The notes beneath the pieces are model-generated. The model was not told the DNA's origin. It saw only the letters and a list, made by a program, of their open reading frames with translations, and did not search any database. From Acetofilamentum sp. (GTDB taxonomy: Bacteria; Bacteroidota; Bacteroidia; Bacteroidales; JAFGUD01), in the NCBI GenBank assembly GCA_020722645.1, contig DYKL01000123.1, positions 1-9,220 of the forward strand: a DNA stretch of 9,220 nucleotides, read 5' to 3'. How positions within the stretch are numbered: position 1 is the stretch's first letter; the number at the start of each line of letters is the position of its first letter. The position numbers and the translations under genes were made by a program. Positions 1 to 6,603 of this stretch are shown here, in pieces.

Positions 1-65
1 TTCCTTCGTTATTACTCAGGATGACGCTAATTGAAAAATTAACGAATTATTGTTCTTTAAATTGT

Positions 66-195
66 ACCTTAAATCCGTAAGTCTATACTTATATATCTGA
101 AATTCAGTCAGGTGAAAACACCTGACTGGTGCAAACTACATGTTGCAGGTGTTTTCACCTGCAACCACTTACGAAAAAACTTGCGGATTTAAGGT
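66..195. repeat. Nested inverted-repeat element with two internal hairpins
   Basis: Outer arms of 17 bases (66-82, ACCTTAAATCCGTAAGT, and 179-195) are inverted copies with one difference (T78/G183) that is still a wobble pair in RNA. Inside lie two perfect 10-bp stems with 4-base loops: 105-128 (loop AAAA) and 142-165 (loop TTTT). Their cores, CAGGTGAAAACACCTG at 109-124 and CAGGTGTTTTCACCTG at 146-161, are exact reverse complements of each other, so they can also pair with one another. A short TGT flanks the element on both sides (63-65, 196-198), perhaps a target duplication. There is no coding potential and no T-tract after the stems, so a simple terminator is unlikely. A MITE- or REP-like element, or a structured 5' leader, are the alternatives. 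The structure is certain; the nature is inferred. Confidence 0.75.
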
Positions 196-241
196 TGTAA
201 AAAAAAAAATACTATTTATTTTTTTAGGAAATATTTTTATT

Positions 242-249
242 TATTTTTG
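242..249 (+). promoter_or_regulatory. Candidate Bacteroidetes-type -7 promoter element
   Basis: TATTTTTG matches the Bacteroidetes -7 consensus TAnnTTTG exactly and lies 25 bases before the ATG of the usp gene. The -33 region (about 216-226) is only a T-run with no clear TTTG, and the surroundings are A/T homopolymers in which such a match can arise by chance. If real, it would drive usp and the whole ATPase operon, since no terminator separates usp from atpE. Confidence 0.35.
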
Positions 250-274
250 CAGAAACTAAAAAAAGCATTTTTTT

Positions 275-1165
275 ATGGCAAAACTATACAAAGTATTAGT
301 TCCTTTACCGGTAGATAAGTCCGGTTTAATTGCCTTAAATCAAGCTGAATATTTTCACAAAGTTATCAAACTAAATATAACAGTTTTACATATACTTCCC
401 AAAAGCAAACTCTTAGATAAAGTAATAAAACCAACTGATGATCAAAAAGCTAACAAAGAAATTTACAAAAGTTTAGAGTTTTTTGTACAAACTTTTTACA
501 AAAATTCTATTCCTGACTATATTGATATAAAAATCATTGATGGTGACCTTGTTGAATCAATTGTTAATTATGCAAACACTAACAATTACGATTTAATAAT
601 TATCAGAAAATCAGAACGCAGGGATAATCTATTCGGAATATTCTCTCAAAATGATGCGGACAGGATTATTGCAGGTTCATATTGCCCTGTTATAACCATA
701 AAAGACAATTGGACAGAAAATGGCATAAACAAAATACTTTTACCTATAGATATAACTCAAAAAACAGATAAAAAAGTTGCCTGGGCATATTCTTTTGCCA
801 AAAAATTAAATGCAAAAGTAGAAATAGTATCTGCATTAAACGCTCCAATAGAGATACAAACAAGCAAAGCATATCAAAAAGCAAAGGAAATAAAAGATTG
901 TTTTACAGAACATAACATCGATTGTACTTTTGACATATTCGAAGCTTTTAAAGACGAACCTCATCAAAAAGTTTTAGAAATAATAAAAGAAAGAAATCCG
1001 GACATTATTATGATTATGACACATAGAGAAAACTATTCATTTGATAAAACTATCGGAAAATTTGCAACAGAAATAATACATACATCGGAAGTCCCTATAT
1101 TTACATTCATTCCTGATTATGATACATTTTTCACCAATTTGTTGGGATTATTTAAAAACGAATAA
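275..1165 (+). CDS. Universal stress protein, tandem UspA domains
   Basis: A 296-residue cytoplasmic protein with two Usp (Rossmann-like) domains, about residues 4-143 and 152-280. Each begins with the family's strand motif (KVLVPL at 6-11, KILLPID at 153-159) and ends with the PV/PI-[IF]-T strand (P138-V139, P277-I278 region). In domain 1 the nucleotide-binding pattern G-x2-G-x9-G-S survives as G121-x2-S124-x9-G134-S135, with the second glycine changed to serine. In domain 2 the equivalent residues are mostly lost, ending in T-S in place of G-S. ATP binding is therefore doubtful, at least in domain 2. No signal peptide or membrane segment is seen. The gene starts at ATG 275 after an A/T-rich leader without a Shine-Dalgarno motif, and stops 21 bp before atpE, so it is probably the first gene of the ATPase transcript. 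A regulatory or stress role is inferred; family membership is clear. Confidence 0.85.
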   Translation: MAKLYKVLVPLPVDKSGLIALNQAEYFHKVIKLNITVLHILPKSKLLDKVIKPTDDQKANKEIYKSLEFFVQTFYKNSIPDYIDIKIIDGDLVESIVNYANTNNYDLIIIRKSERRDNLFGIFSQNDADRIIAGSYCPVITIKDNWTENGINKILLPIDITQKTDKKVAWAYSFAKKLNAKVEIVSALNAPIEIQTSKAYQKAKEIKDCFTEHNIDCTFDIFEAFKDEPHQKVLEIIKERNPDIIMIMTHRENYSFDKTIGKFATEIIHTSEVPIFTFIPDYDTFFTNLLGLFKNE

Positions 1166-1186
1166 AAATTCTATAAAAATTACAAT

Positions 1187-1798
1187 ATGAACACAAAAAT
1201 CAATGAATTAACCGAAAAAATCTATAATGAAGGCATTGAAAAAGCCAATGCAGAGGCTAAGCAAATAATTGAAAATGCCGAAAAGAAAGCTCAGGAAATA
1301 ATCCAAAATGCTGAAAAATCGGAGCAGGAAATTATAAAAAGAGCAGATAAATATTCAAAAGATGCAAAAAACAATCTAGACACCGAACTGAAACTTGCAG
1401 CAAGACAATTTATTAGCAATCTAAAACAACAAGTTGCACAGCTAATTACACTTAAACAAATCCAAAATCCTGTCAAAGAAGCATTAAACGACAAAGAATT
1501 AGTAAAAGCAATTATCAACGACTTGATTTCTAAGTGGAATCCGCAAAATCCCGAACAATTGAATTTATCAATTTCTCTTGCCGATAATTTGAAAAAGCAA
1601 TTAGATGAGTATGTACAGAGTAAAACACAAGAATTTTTAAACAATTCATTAGATATAGTCTTTGACGATAAAATTAAAACAGGTCTGAAAATAGAACCAA
1701 AAGACGGTAGTTTCATTATCAGTTTTACAGATGAAGATTTTTCAAATCTGTTCCAAAATTACTTAAAAGACAAAAATAAAAACTTAATTTTCGGCTAA
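1187..1798 (+). CDS. atpE: V/A-type ATPase subunit E (peripheral stalk)
   Basis: 203 residues, the usual length for bacterial V-type subunit E (not the F-type c subunit that shares the symbol atpE). The protein forms the outer stalk that holds the A3B3 head against rotation and links it to subunit I. Residues about 8-90 are a long charged, alanine-rich amphipathic helix with repeated A-E-x-x-A-x-x-I-I spacing (for example NAEKKAQEIIQNAEK), as expected for the coiled-coil half. The C-terminal part (about 100-203) is a mixed alpha/beta head domain ending in an F-x-D-K-I-K-T-G-L-K-I stretch typical of the family. It is first in the ATPase gene block, upstream of DUF2764 and atpA, which supports the call. 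No partner gene for a G/H-type second stalk helix is seen in the window. The start is the only reasonable ATG, with no Shine-Dalgarno motif. Confidence 0.85.
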   Translation: MNTKINELTEKIYNEGIEKANAEAKQIIENAEKKAQEIIQNAEKSEQEIIKRADKYSKDAKNNLDTELKLAARQFISNLKQQVAQLITLKQIQNPVKEALNDKELVKAIINDLISKWNPQNPEQLNLSISLADNLKKQLDEYVQSKTQEFLNNSLDIVFDDKIKTGLKIEPKDGSFIISFTDEDFSNLFQNYLKDKNKNLIFG

Positions 1799-1810
1799 TT
1801 CCGTATCTAA

Positions 1811-1833
1811 ACATCAATAAATTAAATTGATGT
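1811..1833 (+). promoter_or_regulatory. Intergenic hairpin between atpE and the DUF2764 gene
   Basis: ACATCAAT (1811-1818) and ATTGATGT (1826-1833) form a perfect 8-bp stem with a 7-base loop. No T-run follows directly, so it is not a standard terminator. It lies in the 87-bp gap after subunit E and could be an RNA processing or stability element. Downstream, TACGTTTT (1847-1854) is a one-off match to the TAnnTTTG promoter motif, too weak to call. Confidence 0.4.
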
Positions 1834-1885
1834 AAGTTCGGCATAATACGTTTTATTATAATTTTTTGAAAAATTGCGTATAAAA

Positions 1886-2719
1886 ATGTTTAAAACAAAC
1901 TACTATTATCTGGTTGCCGGTTTTCAAGATCTGACTATAGAAACTCAAAAACTCAGTTCCACTTCTGTTGAGATGTTCAAAGAGTTACAAAATTTTGTTA
2001 CAAAAGAAGATTATTCCTTAATCGAAACACTTTTTTTAGATACCGACAACAAAAATATTCTGAACAAAATATTAAAAAAAGACGTTCCCTTTGACAGTTC
2101 TTGTGTTTATCCCGAAGAATATATAAATGAGCAAATAAAAGAACCTACTGACATAAAAAAATACATCGCAGATTTTATTATTCAGTACAAAGACGACCAA
2201 AGCATTGATTCTGTTAGAAAAGAAATTATTTTATTTGAAAAATATTACGAATTTTGTTTCAGTTTAAAAAATGATTTTCTGAAAAACTGGACAAAATTTA
2301 ATGTTGATTTAAAAAATGTCAGTATTGCATATAATTGCCACACTTATGGATATTCAACAGAGAAACAACTTATCAAAACAAAATTTTCGGAAAATTTATA
2401 CACAACATTATTGAAAAACAAGCCAAAATTGGACATAATAAAAGACGATTTGCCTTATGCCGATAAAATTGTTCAAATAATTGAATCAGAAAAAAATCTT
2501 TTAGACAAAGAAAAAGAATTAGATGCAATTAAATTTGCTTTTTTAGAAGATTATACATTTTTCAATTATTTTACTGTTGAAAAGGTCTTAGTTTTTTTGA
2601 TAAAATACAGAATAATAGAACGCTGGCTTAAATTAGACAAAGAACACGGCAAAAAACTATTTGATGAGTTGATAAAGAGAGAAAAAAACAATGACAAATT
2701 AAAAAATTTAAACAGTTAA
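1886..2719 (+). CDS. DUF2764 family protein, presumed V-ATPase subunit C-like adaptor
   Basis: 277 residues. The N-terminus N-Y-Y-Y-L-V-A-G-F-Q-D-L (residues 5-16) is the hallmark of the DUF2764 family found between subunits E and A in bacterial V-ATPase operons of the Chlamydia/Bacteroidetes type. The frame is open back to a TTG at 1874, but ATG 1886 puts the family motif close to the N-terminus as expected, so I chose it. The rest looks all-helical, rich in Lys, Asp, Phe and Tyr, with no membrane segment. Genomic position and an absent subunit C gene suggest that it plays the part of subunit C/d, seating the central stalk on the membrane ring; that is a family-level hypothesis, not something the sequence proves. 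It also carries a W-L-K-L-D-K/R-rich C-terminal helix. It is followed by an 89-bp gap with a terminator-like hairpin. Confidence 0.8.
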   Translation: MFKTNYYYLVAGFQDLTIETQKLSSTSVEMFKELQNFVTKEDYSLIETLFLDTDNKNILNKILKKDVPFDSSCVYPEEYINEQIKEPTDIKKYIADFIIQYKDDQSIDSVRKEIILFEKYYEFCFSLKNDFLKNWTKFNVDLKNVSIAYNCHTYGYSTEKQLIKTKFSENLYTTLLKNKPKLDIIKDDLPYADKIVQIIESEKNLLDKEKELDAIKFAFLEDYTFFNYFTVEKVLVFLIKYRIIERWLKLDKEHGKKLFDELIKREKNNDKLKNLNS

Positions 2720-2756
2720 ATCAACAAATTTAAAGTTTGATTTAATTTATTTTTTT
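2716..2756 (+). terminator. Weak intrinsic terminator or attenuator before atpA
   Basis: TTAAATCAA (2716-2724) pairs perfectly with TTGATTTAA (2737-2745), giving a 9-bp stem with a 12-base loop, followed at once by a T-rich run (2746-2756, with one A). The stem overlaps the stop codon of the DUF2764 gene. Only two of nine pairs are G-C, so it would leak heavily. It lies inside the operon, so a partial attenuator or a 3'-end stabiliser is more likely than full termination. Confidence 0.4.
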
Positions 2757-2808
2757 ATAATAAAACCAACTAAAATTCATTATTTAAAACATAAAAACAT
2801 TTATATAA

Positions 2809-4563
2809 ATGAGTACAAAAGGCAAGGTCGCAGGAATTATTTCAAATCTTGTAATAGTCGAGGTTGACGGACCTGTAATGCAAAACGAAATTTGCTATAT
2901 CAATCTGAACAACGTTGATTTAATGGCAGAAGTCATCAAAATCAAAGGCACACAGGCTTATGTACAGGTATTTGAAAGCACCCGCAGTTTAAAAACAGGT
3001 ACAGAAGTAAAATTCACCGGCAGTATGCTCGAAGCAACCCTCGGTCCCGGACTTCTATCCAAAAACTTTGACGGTCTGCAACACGACCTCGACAAAATGG
3101 ACGGAGTTTTCCTAAAAAAAGGTGATTATGCCGAACCGCTTGATTTTAAATCGGCATGGAAATTTACTCCATTAGTTCAACCCGACGAAGAAGTCGTAGC
3201 CGGCAGCTGGCTCGGAGAAGTTACAGAAAACTGGATTTCTCACAAAATAATGGTCCCTTTTAAATTTGTAGGAAAATTTAAAGTAAAATCTGTTGTTCCT
3301 GCTGGTACATACAAAATTACCGATAACATCGCAATATTGCTTGACACAGATAATAAAGAATTGCCTGTAACTATGATACAAAAATGGCCTGTAAAAATTC
3401 CTATCAAAGCTTATACAGAAAAGCCAAGACCTTTCAGACTTCTTGAAACAGGTGTCAGAGTTATCGACAGCTTTAACCCTATGGTAGAAGGCGGAACAGG
3501 TTTTATTCCAGGACCTTTCGGAACAGGAAAAACCGTTTTGCAACACGCTTTATCAAAACAAGCCGAAGCAGACCTGATTATAGTTGCCGCATGTGGCGAA
3601 CGTGCTAACGAAGTTGTTGAAATTTTTACGGAATTCCCTGAATTAGACGACCCCAGAACAGGCAGGAAACTTATTGAAAGAACAACAATTGTAGCAAACA
3701 CTTCAAATATGCCAGTTGCCGCCCGTGAAGCGTCTGTATATACTGCTATGACTATTGCAGAATATTACAGGTCTATGGGACTAAAAATATTACTGCTTGC
3801 TGACTCAACTTCAAGATGGGCTCAGGCTTTACGTGAGATGTCAAATCGTATGGAAGAACTACCCGGACCCGACGCATTTCCAATGGATTTACCGGCTATT
3901 ATCTCCAATTTCTATGCAAGAGCAGGTTATGTATTTCTGCCAAACGGTAAAACCGGCTCTGTAACATTTATCGGAACTGTTTCACCTGCCGGTGGTAACT
4001 TAAAAGAACCTGTTACTGAATCTACAAAAAAAGCAGCAAGATGCTTCTATGCTCTTTCTCAAAACCGTGCCGACAGCAAAAGATATCCTGCAATTGATGC
4101 AATTGATAGTTATTCAAAATACCTTGAATACGAGGAATTTCAAAATTACATCAAAGAAAACATATCAGATGACTGGGTTGATAACATTATTAAAGCTAAA
4201 AACATCGTTATCAGAGGTCGTGAAGCTTACGAACAAATAAATATACTTGGTGACGATGGCGTTCCGATTGATTATCATCAAAAGTTCTGGAAATCAGAAA
4301 TTATTGACTTTGTTTTGATGCAACAAGATGCTTTTGACAAAATTGACAGTTCTACACCTATCGAAAGGCAACAATATATGCTGAAAAAAGTAATTGATAT
4401 TTGCCACAAAGAATTCTCTTTTGAGAGTTTTGATAAAGTTAATCCATTTTACAAACAAATTATCAATTATTTCAAACAGATGAATTATTCTGAATTTAAG
4501 TCAGAAAAATTTACTAATTTCGAAAAAGAACTCGAAAATTTTATATCGAGCAATAAAAATTAA
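2809..4563 (+). CDS. atpA: V/A-type ATPase catalytic subunit A
   Basis: 584 residues, full length for the family. The protein is the ATP-hydrolysing subunit of the A3B3 head. In order: N-terminal beta-barrel (about 1-70), the V/A-specific bulge or non-homologous region (about 110-190), nucleotide-binding domain (about 210-430) and C-terminal helical domain. The P-loop G-P-F-G-T-G-K-T is at 235-242 (Lys241 binds phosphate). The catalytic glutamate is E264 in C-G-E-R. The Walker B aspartate is D332 in D-S-T-S-R-W-A, and A-N-T-S-N-M-P-V-A-A-R-E-A-S is intact. All key residues are present, so the enzyme should be active. An A-x-E variant (GERANE rather than the common GERGNE) is seen at 263-268. 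It is tightly coupled to atpB (26-bp gap), which is made in the same copy number. No Shine-Dalgarno motif precedes the ATG. Confidence 0.98.
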   Translation: MSTKGKVAGIISNLVIVEVDGPVMQNEICYINLNNVDLMAEVIKIKGTQAYVQVFESTRSLKTGTEVKFTGSMLEATLGPGLLSKNFDGLQHDLDKMDGVFLKKGDYAEPLDFKSAWKFTPLVQPDEEVVAGSWLGEVTENWISHKIMVPFKFVGKFKVKSVVPAGTYKITDNIAILLDTDNKELPVTMIQKWPVKIPIKAYTEKPRPFRLLETGVRVIDSFNPMVEGGTGFIPGPFGTGKTVLQHALSKQAEADLIIVAACGERANEVVEIFTEFPELDDPRTGRKLIERTTIVANTSNMPVAAREASVYTAMTIAEYYRSMGLKILLLADSTSRWAQALREMSNRMEELPGPDAFPMDLPAIISNFYARAGYVFLPNGKTGSVTFIGTVSPAGGNLKEPVTESTKKAARCFYALSQNRADSKRYPAIDAIDSYSKYLEYEEFQNYIKENISDDWVDNIIKAKNIVIRGREAYEQINILGDDGVPIDYHQKFWKSEIIDFVLMQQDAFDKIDSSTPIERQQYMLKKVIDICHKEFSFESFDKVNPFYKQIINYFKQMNYSEFKSEKFTNFEKELENFISSNKN

Positions 4564-4589
4564 TATTTTTACAAAATAAAGCTAAATAA

Positions 4590-5939
4590 ATGAATACAAC
4601 AGCATTTCAACGAATATATACAAAAATCAGTCAGGTTACAAAAGCAACTTGTACTTTACACGCTCAGGGAGTCGGGTACGAAGAAATGGCAACAATCAAC
4701 GGCAGATTAGCTCAGGTTGTTAAAATACAAGGCGATTTGATTACCCTTCAGGTATTTTCGGGAACAGAAGGTATTCCGACAAACGCCGAAGTTATTTTTC
4801 TAGGGCACGCTCCACAACTGGTAGTCAGCGACGAACTTGGCGGTCGTTTTTTCAATGCTTATGGTTTCCCGATTGACGGTGGTCCAGAAATTGACGGTAA
4901 AACTGTCGAAATCGGAGGTCCTTCGGTTAACCCTGTAAGACGTAAACAACCATCTGAACTTATCGCTACAGGAATCGCAGGTATTGACCTTAACAATACC
5001 TTAGTTACCGGACAAAAAATCCCTTTCTTTGCAGACCCTGACCAACCATTCAACCAAGTTATGGCAATGGTTGCATTAAGGGCAAAAGCCGATAAAATTA
5101 TTCTCGGCGGTATGGGTATTACAAACGATGATTACCTGTTTTTCAAAAATGTTTTCCAAAATGCCGGTGCCTTAGACAGAATTATCAGTTTTGTAAACAC
5201 TACCGAAGACCCGCCTGTTGAACGTTTGCTTGTGCCTGATATGGCTTTAACTGCAGCTGAATATTTTGCAGTTGAAAAAAATCAGAATGTACTTGTATTG
5301 CTTACAGATATGACCTTATATGCCGATGCATTAAGTATCGTATCAAACCGTATGGACCAGATACCTTCAAAAGACAGTATGCCCGGTTCCCTTTACAGCG
5401 ATTTGGCTAAATTATACGAAAAAGCTGTTCAATTTCCAGCAGGTGGTTCTATTACAATTATAGCTGTAACAACACTTTCAGGAGGCGATATTACCCACGC
5501 AATACCCGATAATACAGGTTACATCACCGAAGGTCAGTTGTTCCTGCGTAAAGATTCGGACATCGGAAAAGTAATTATTGACCCTTTCAGAAGTCTTTCA
5601 AGACTAAAACAATTGGTTATAGGCAAAAAGACACGCGAAGACCATCCGCAAGTTATGAACGCCGCTATCAGACTTTTTGCTGATGCTGCAAATGCCAAAA
5701 CCAAACTTGAAAACGGTTTTGACCTTACAGACTATGACGAAAGAACTTTAAAATTTGCAAAAGAATATTCCGATAAACTTCTTGCTATTGATGTTAATAT
5801 TGAAATTGATGAAATGATGGATACAGCTTGGGTTCTTTTCGACAAGTACTTCAATGAAATAGAAGTAGCTATTAAAGCCGATATTGTTAAGAAATACGGA
5901 AAATTCAAAAAAATTGAAGAAAATGTACATAGTACTTAG
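4590..5939 (+). CDS. atpB: V/A-type ATPase non-catalytic subunit B
   Basis: 449 residues; it alternates with subunit A in the head and completes the active site at the A-B interface. There is no P-loop: the corresponding stretch reads G-G-M-G-I-T-N-D-D-Y-L-F-F, as usual for B. Family motifs are L-T-D-M-T-L-Y-A-D-A-L (238-248), D-I-T-H-A-I-P-D-N-T-G-Y-I-T-E-G-Q (from 300) and S-L-S-R-L (335-339), whose Arg338 matches the arginine finger donated to the A site. The sequence is of the Chlamydia/Bacteroidetes subtype, with S-K-D-S-M-P-G-S-L-Y-S-D-L-A in place of the archaeal G-R-R-G-Y-P-G-Y. The last codons (about residues 445-449, N-V-H-S-T) and the stop are made from a 7-bp tandem repeat that continues downstream, so the native C-terminus may have been replaced or extended. 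The gene follows atpA by 26 bp. Confidence 0.97.
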   Translation: MNTTAFQRIYTKISQVTKATCTLHAQGVGYEEMATINGRLAQVVKIQGDLITLQVFSGTEGIPTNAEVIFLGHAPQLVVSDELGGRFFNAYGFPIDGGPEIDGKTVEIGGPSVNPVRRKQPSELIATGIAGIDLNNTLVTGQKIPFFADPDQPFNQVMAMVALRAKADKIILGGMGITNDDYLFFKNVFQNAGALDRIISFVNTTEDPPVERLLVPDMALTAAEYFAVEKNQNVLVLLTDMTLYADALSIVSNRMDQIPSKDSMPGSLYSDLAKLYEKAVQFPAGGSITIIAVTTLSGGDITHAIPDNTGYITEGQLFLRKDSDIGKVIIDPFRSLSRLKQLVIGKKTREDHPQVMNAAIRLFADAANAKTKLENGFDLTDYDERTLKFAKEYSDKLLAIDVNIEIDEMMDTAWVLFDKYFNEIEVAIKADIVKKYGKFKKIEENVHST

Positions 5940-5991
5940 TAAATAGTGCATTGTGAATAGTAAATAGTGCATTGTGGATAGTAAGTAGTTT
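5922..5991. repeat. Degenerate heptanucleotide tandem repeat
   Basis: The stretch reads as ten 7-base units: AATGTAC, ATAGTAC, TTAGTAA, ATAGTGC, ATTGTGA, ATAGTAA, ATAGTGC, ATTGTGG, ATAGTAA, GTAGTTT. Three units make a 21-base superunit seen twice almost perfectly (5940-5960 and 5961-5981, one difference). It overlaps the final codons and stop of atpB and fills most of the gap to atpD. It resembles the short tandemly repeated repetitive sequences known in cyanobacteria and other bacteria. A minus-strand reading with a 7-residue period (M-H-Y-L-L-x-T) is a by-product of the 21-base period. Confidence 0.85.
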
Positions 5992-6009
5992 TTAAAAAAA
6001 TATTTTTTT

Positions 6010-6603
6010 ATGGCAATAAAATTTCAATATAATAAAACTTCGATGCAACTACTTAACAAGCAACTAAAAATGCGGGTTAAAGCATTGCCGACTATTAAAA
6101 ACAAAGAATCGGCATTACGTATGGAAGTTCAGAAAGCAAAAGATAAATTTCATCATCTTGAAGAAGCTTTAAATAAAAGCATAAATAAATATAATGTCTT
6201 TGTTGCATTATGGAACGAATTTGATGCCGGATTAGTTAAAGTAAAAGAAATTAAACTGTACTCCAAAAAAATTGCAGGGGTCAAAACTAACAACCTTGAT
6301 GAATTAATTTTTGAAGATATTAATTTTCCGATGTTTAATCAATCGTTCTGGATACCGCAGGGAATAGCAATTTTGAAAGAACTGATAAGTCTGGAAATTG
6401 AAAAAAATCTGTTTTTCGATAAAATGAATTTGCTGAATTATGCAAGACGAAAAACAACACAAAAAGTAAATTTGTACGAAAAAGTTCAGATTCCCGGATA
6501 CGAAGAAGCAATAATGAAGATCAAACGATTTCTCGAAGACGAAGAAAATTTGTCGAAATCAGCTCAAAAAATAGTTAAAAACCGACAAAATTCAGAATCA
6601 TGA
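6010..6603 (+). CDS. atpD: V/A-type ATPase subunit D (central rotor shaft)
   Basis: 197 residues, typical of subunit D (203 or so in relatives). The protein is the long coiled coil that turns inside the A3B3 barrel, equivalent in role to gamma of the F-type enzyme. The N-terminal helix (about 1-75, starting K-F-Q-Y-N-K-T-S-M-Q-L-L) and the C-terminal helix (about 150-195, R-R-K-T-T-Q-K-V-N-L-Y-E-K-V-Q-I-P-G-Y) are the two arms of the antiparallel coil. The latter is the family's best-conserved part, and the middle (about 80-140) is the less conserved head. No membrane segment is seen. The stop codon overlaps the atpI start as ATGA (6600-6603), implying translational coupling. Upstream is a 70-bp gap dominated by the heptamer repeat and by A/T runs (5993-6008) that could form a weak A-T hairpin. 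No separate subunit F gene follows, unlike the archaeal or enterococcal operons. Confidence 0.92.
   Translation: MAIKFQYNKTSMQLLNKQLKMRVKALPTIKNKESALRMEVQKAKDKFHHLEEALNKSINKYNVFVALWNEFDAGLVKVKEIKLYSKKIAGVKTNNLDELIFEDINFPMFNQSFWIPQGIAILKELISLEIEKNLFFDKMNLLNYARRKTTQKVNLYEKVQIPGYEEAIMKIKRFLEDEENLSKSAQKIVKNRQNSES

Noticed and set aside
105..165. CRISPR-like or terminator reading of the two hairpins
   Set aside because: Only two units, in opposite orientation, with no spacer pattern; no T-run follows either stem, so neither a CRISPR array nor a normal terminator fits.
1874..1885. TTG start four codons upstream for the DUF2764 gene
   Set aside because: ATG 1886 places the family motif N-Y-Y-Y-L-V-A-G near the N-terminus as in relatives; the upstream codons add nothing recognisable.
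3172..3701. Two overlapping minus-strand frames within atpA
   Set aside because: They lie wholly antisense to the highly conserved catalytic core of subunit A and show no protein-like features.
5748..5972. Minus-strand reading frame with M-H-Y-L-L-x-T repeats
   Set aside because: The repeated peptide is produced by the 21-base period of the heptamer repeat and the rest is antisense to atpB; no family resemblance.
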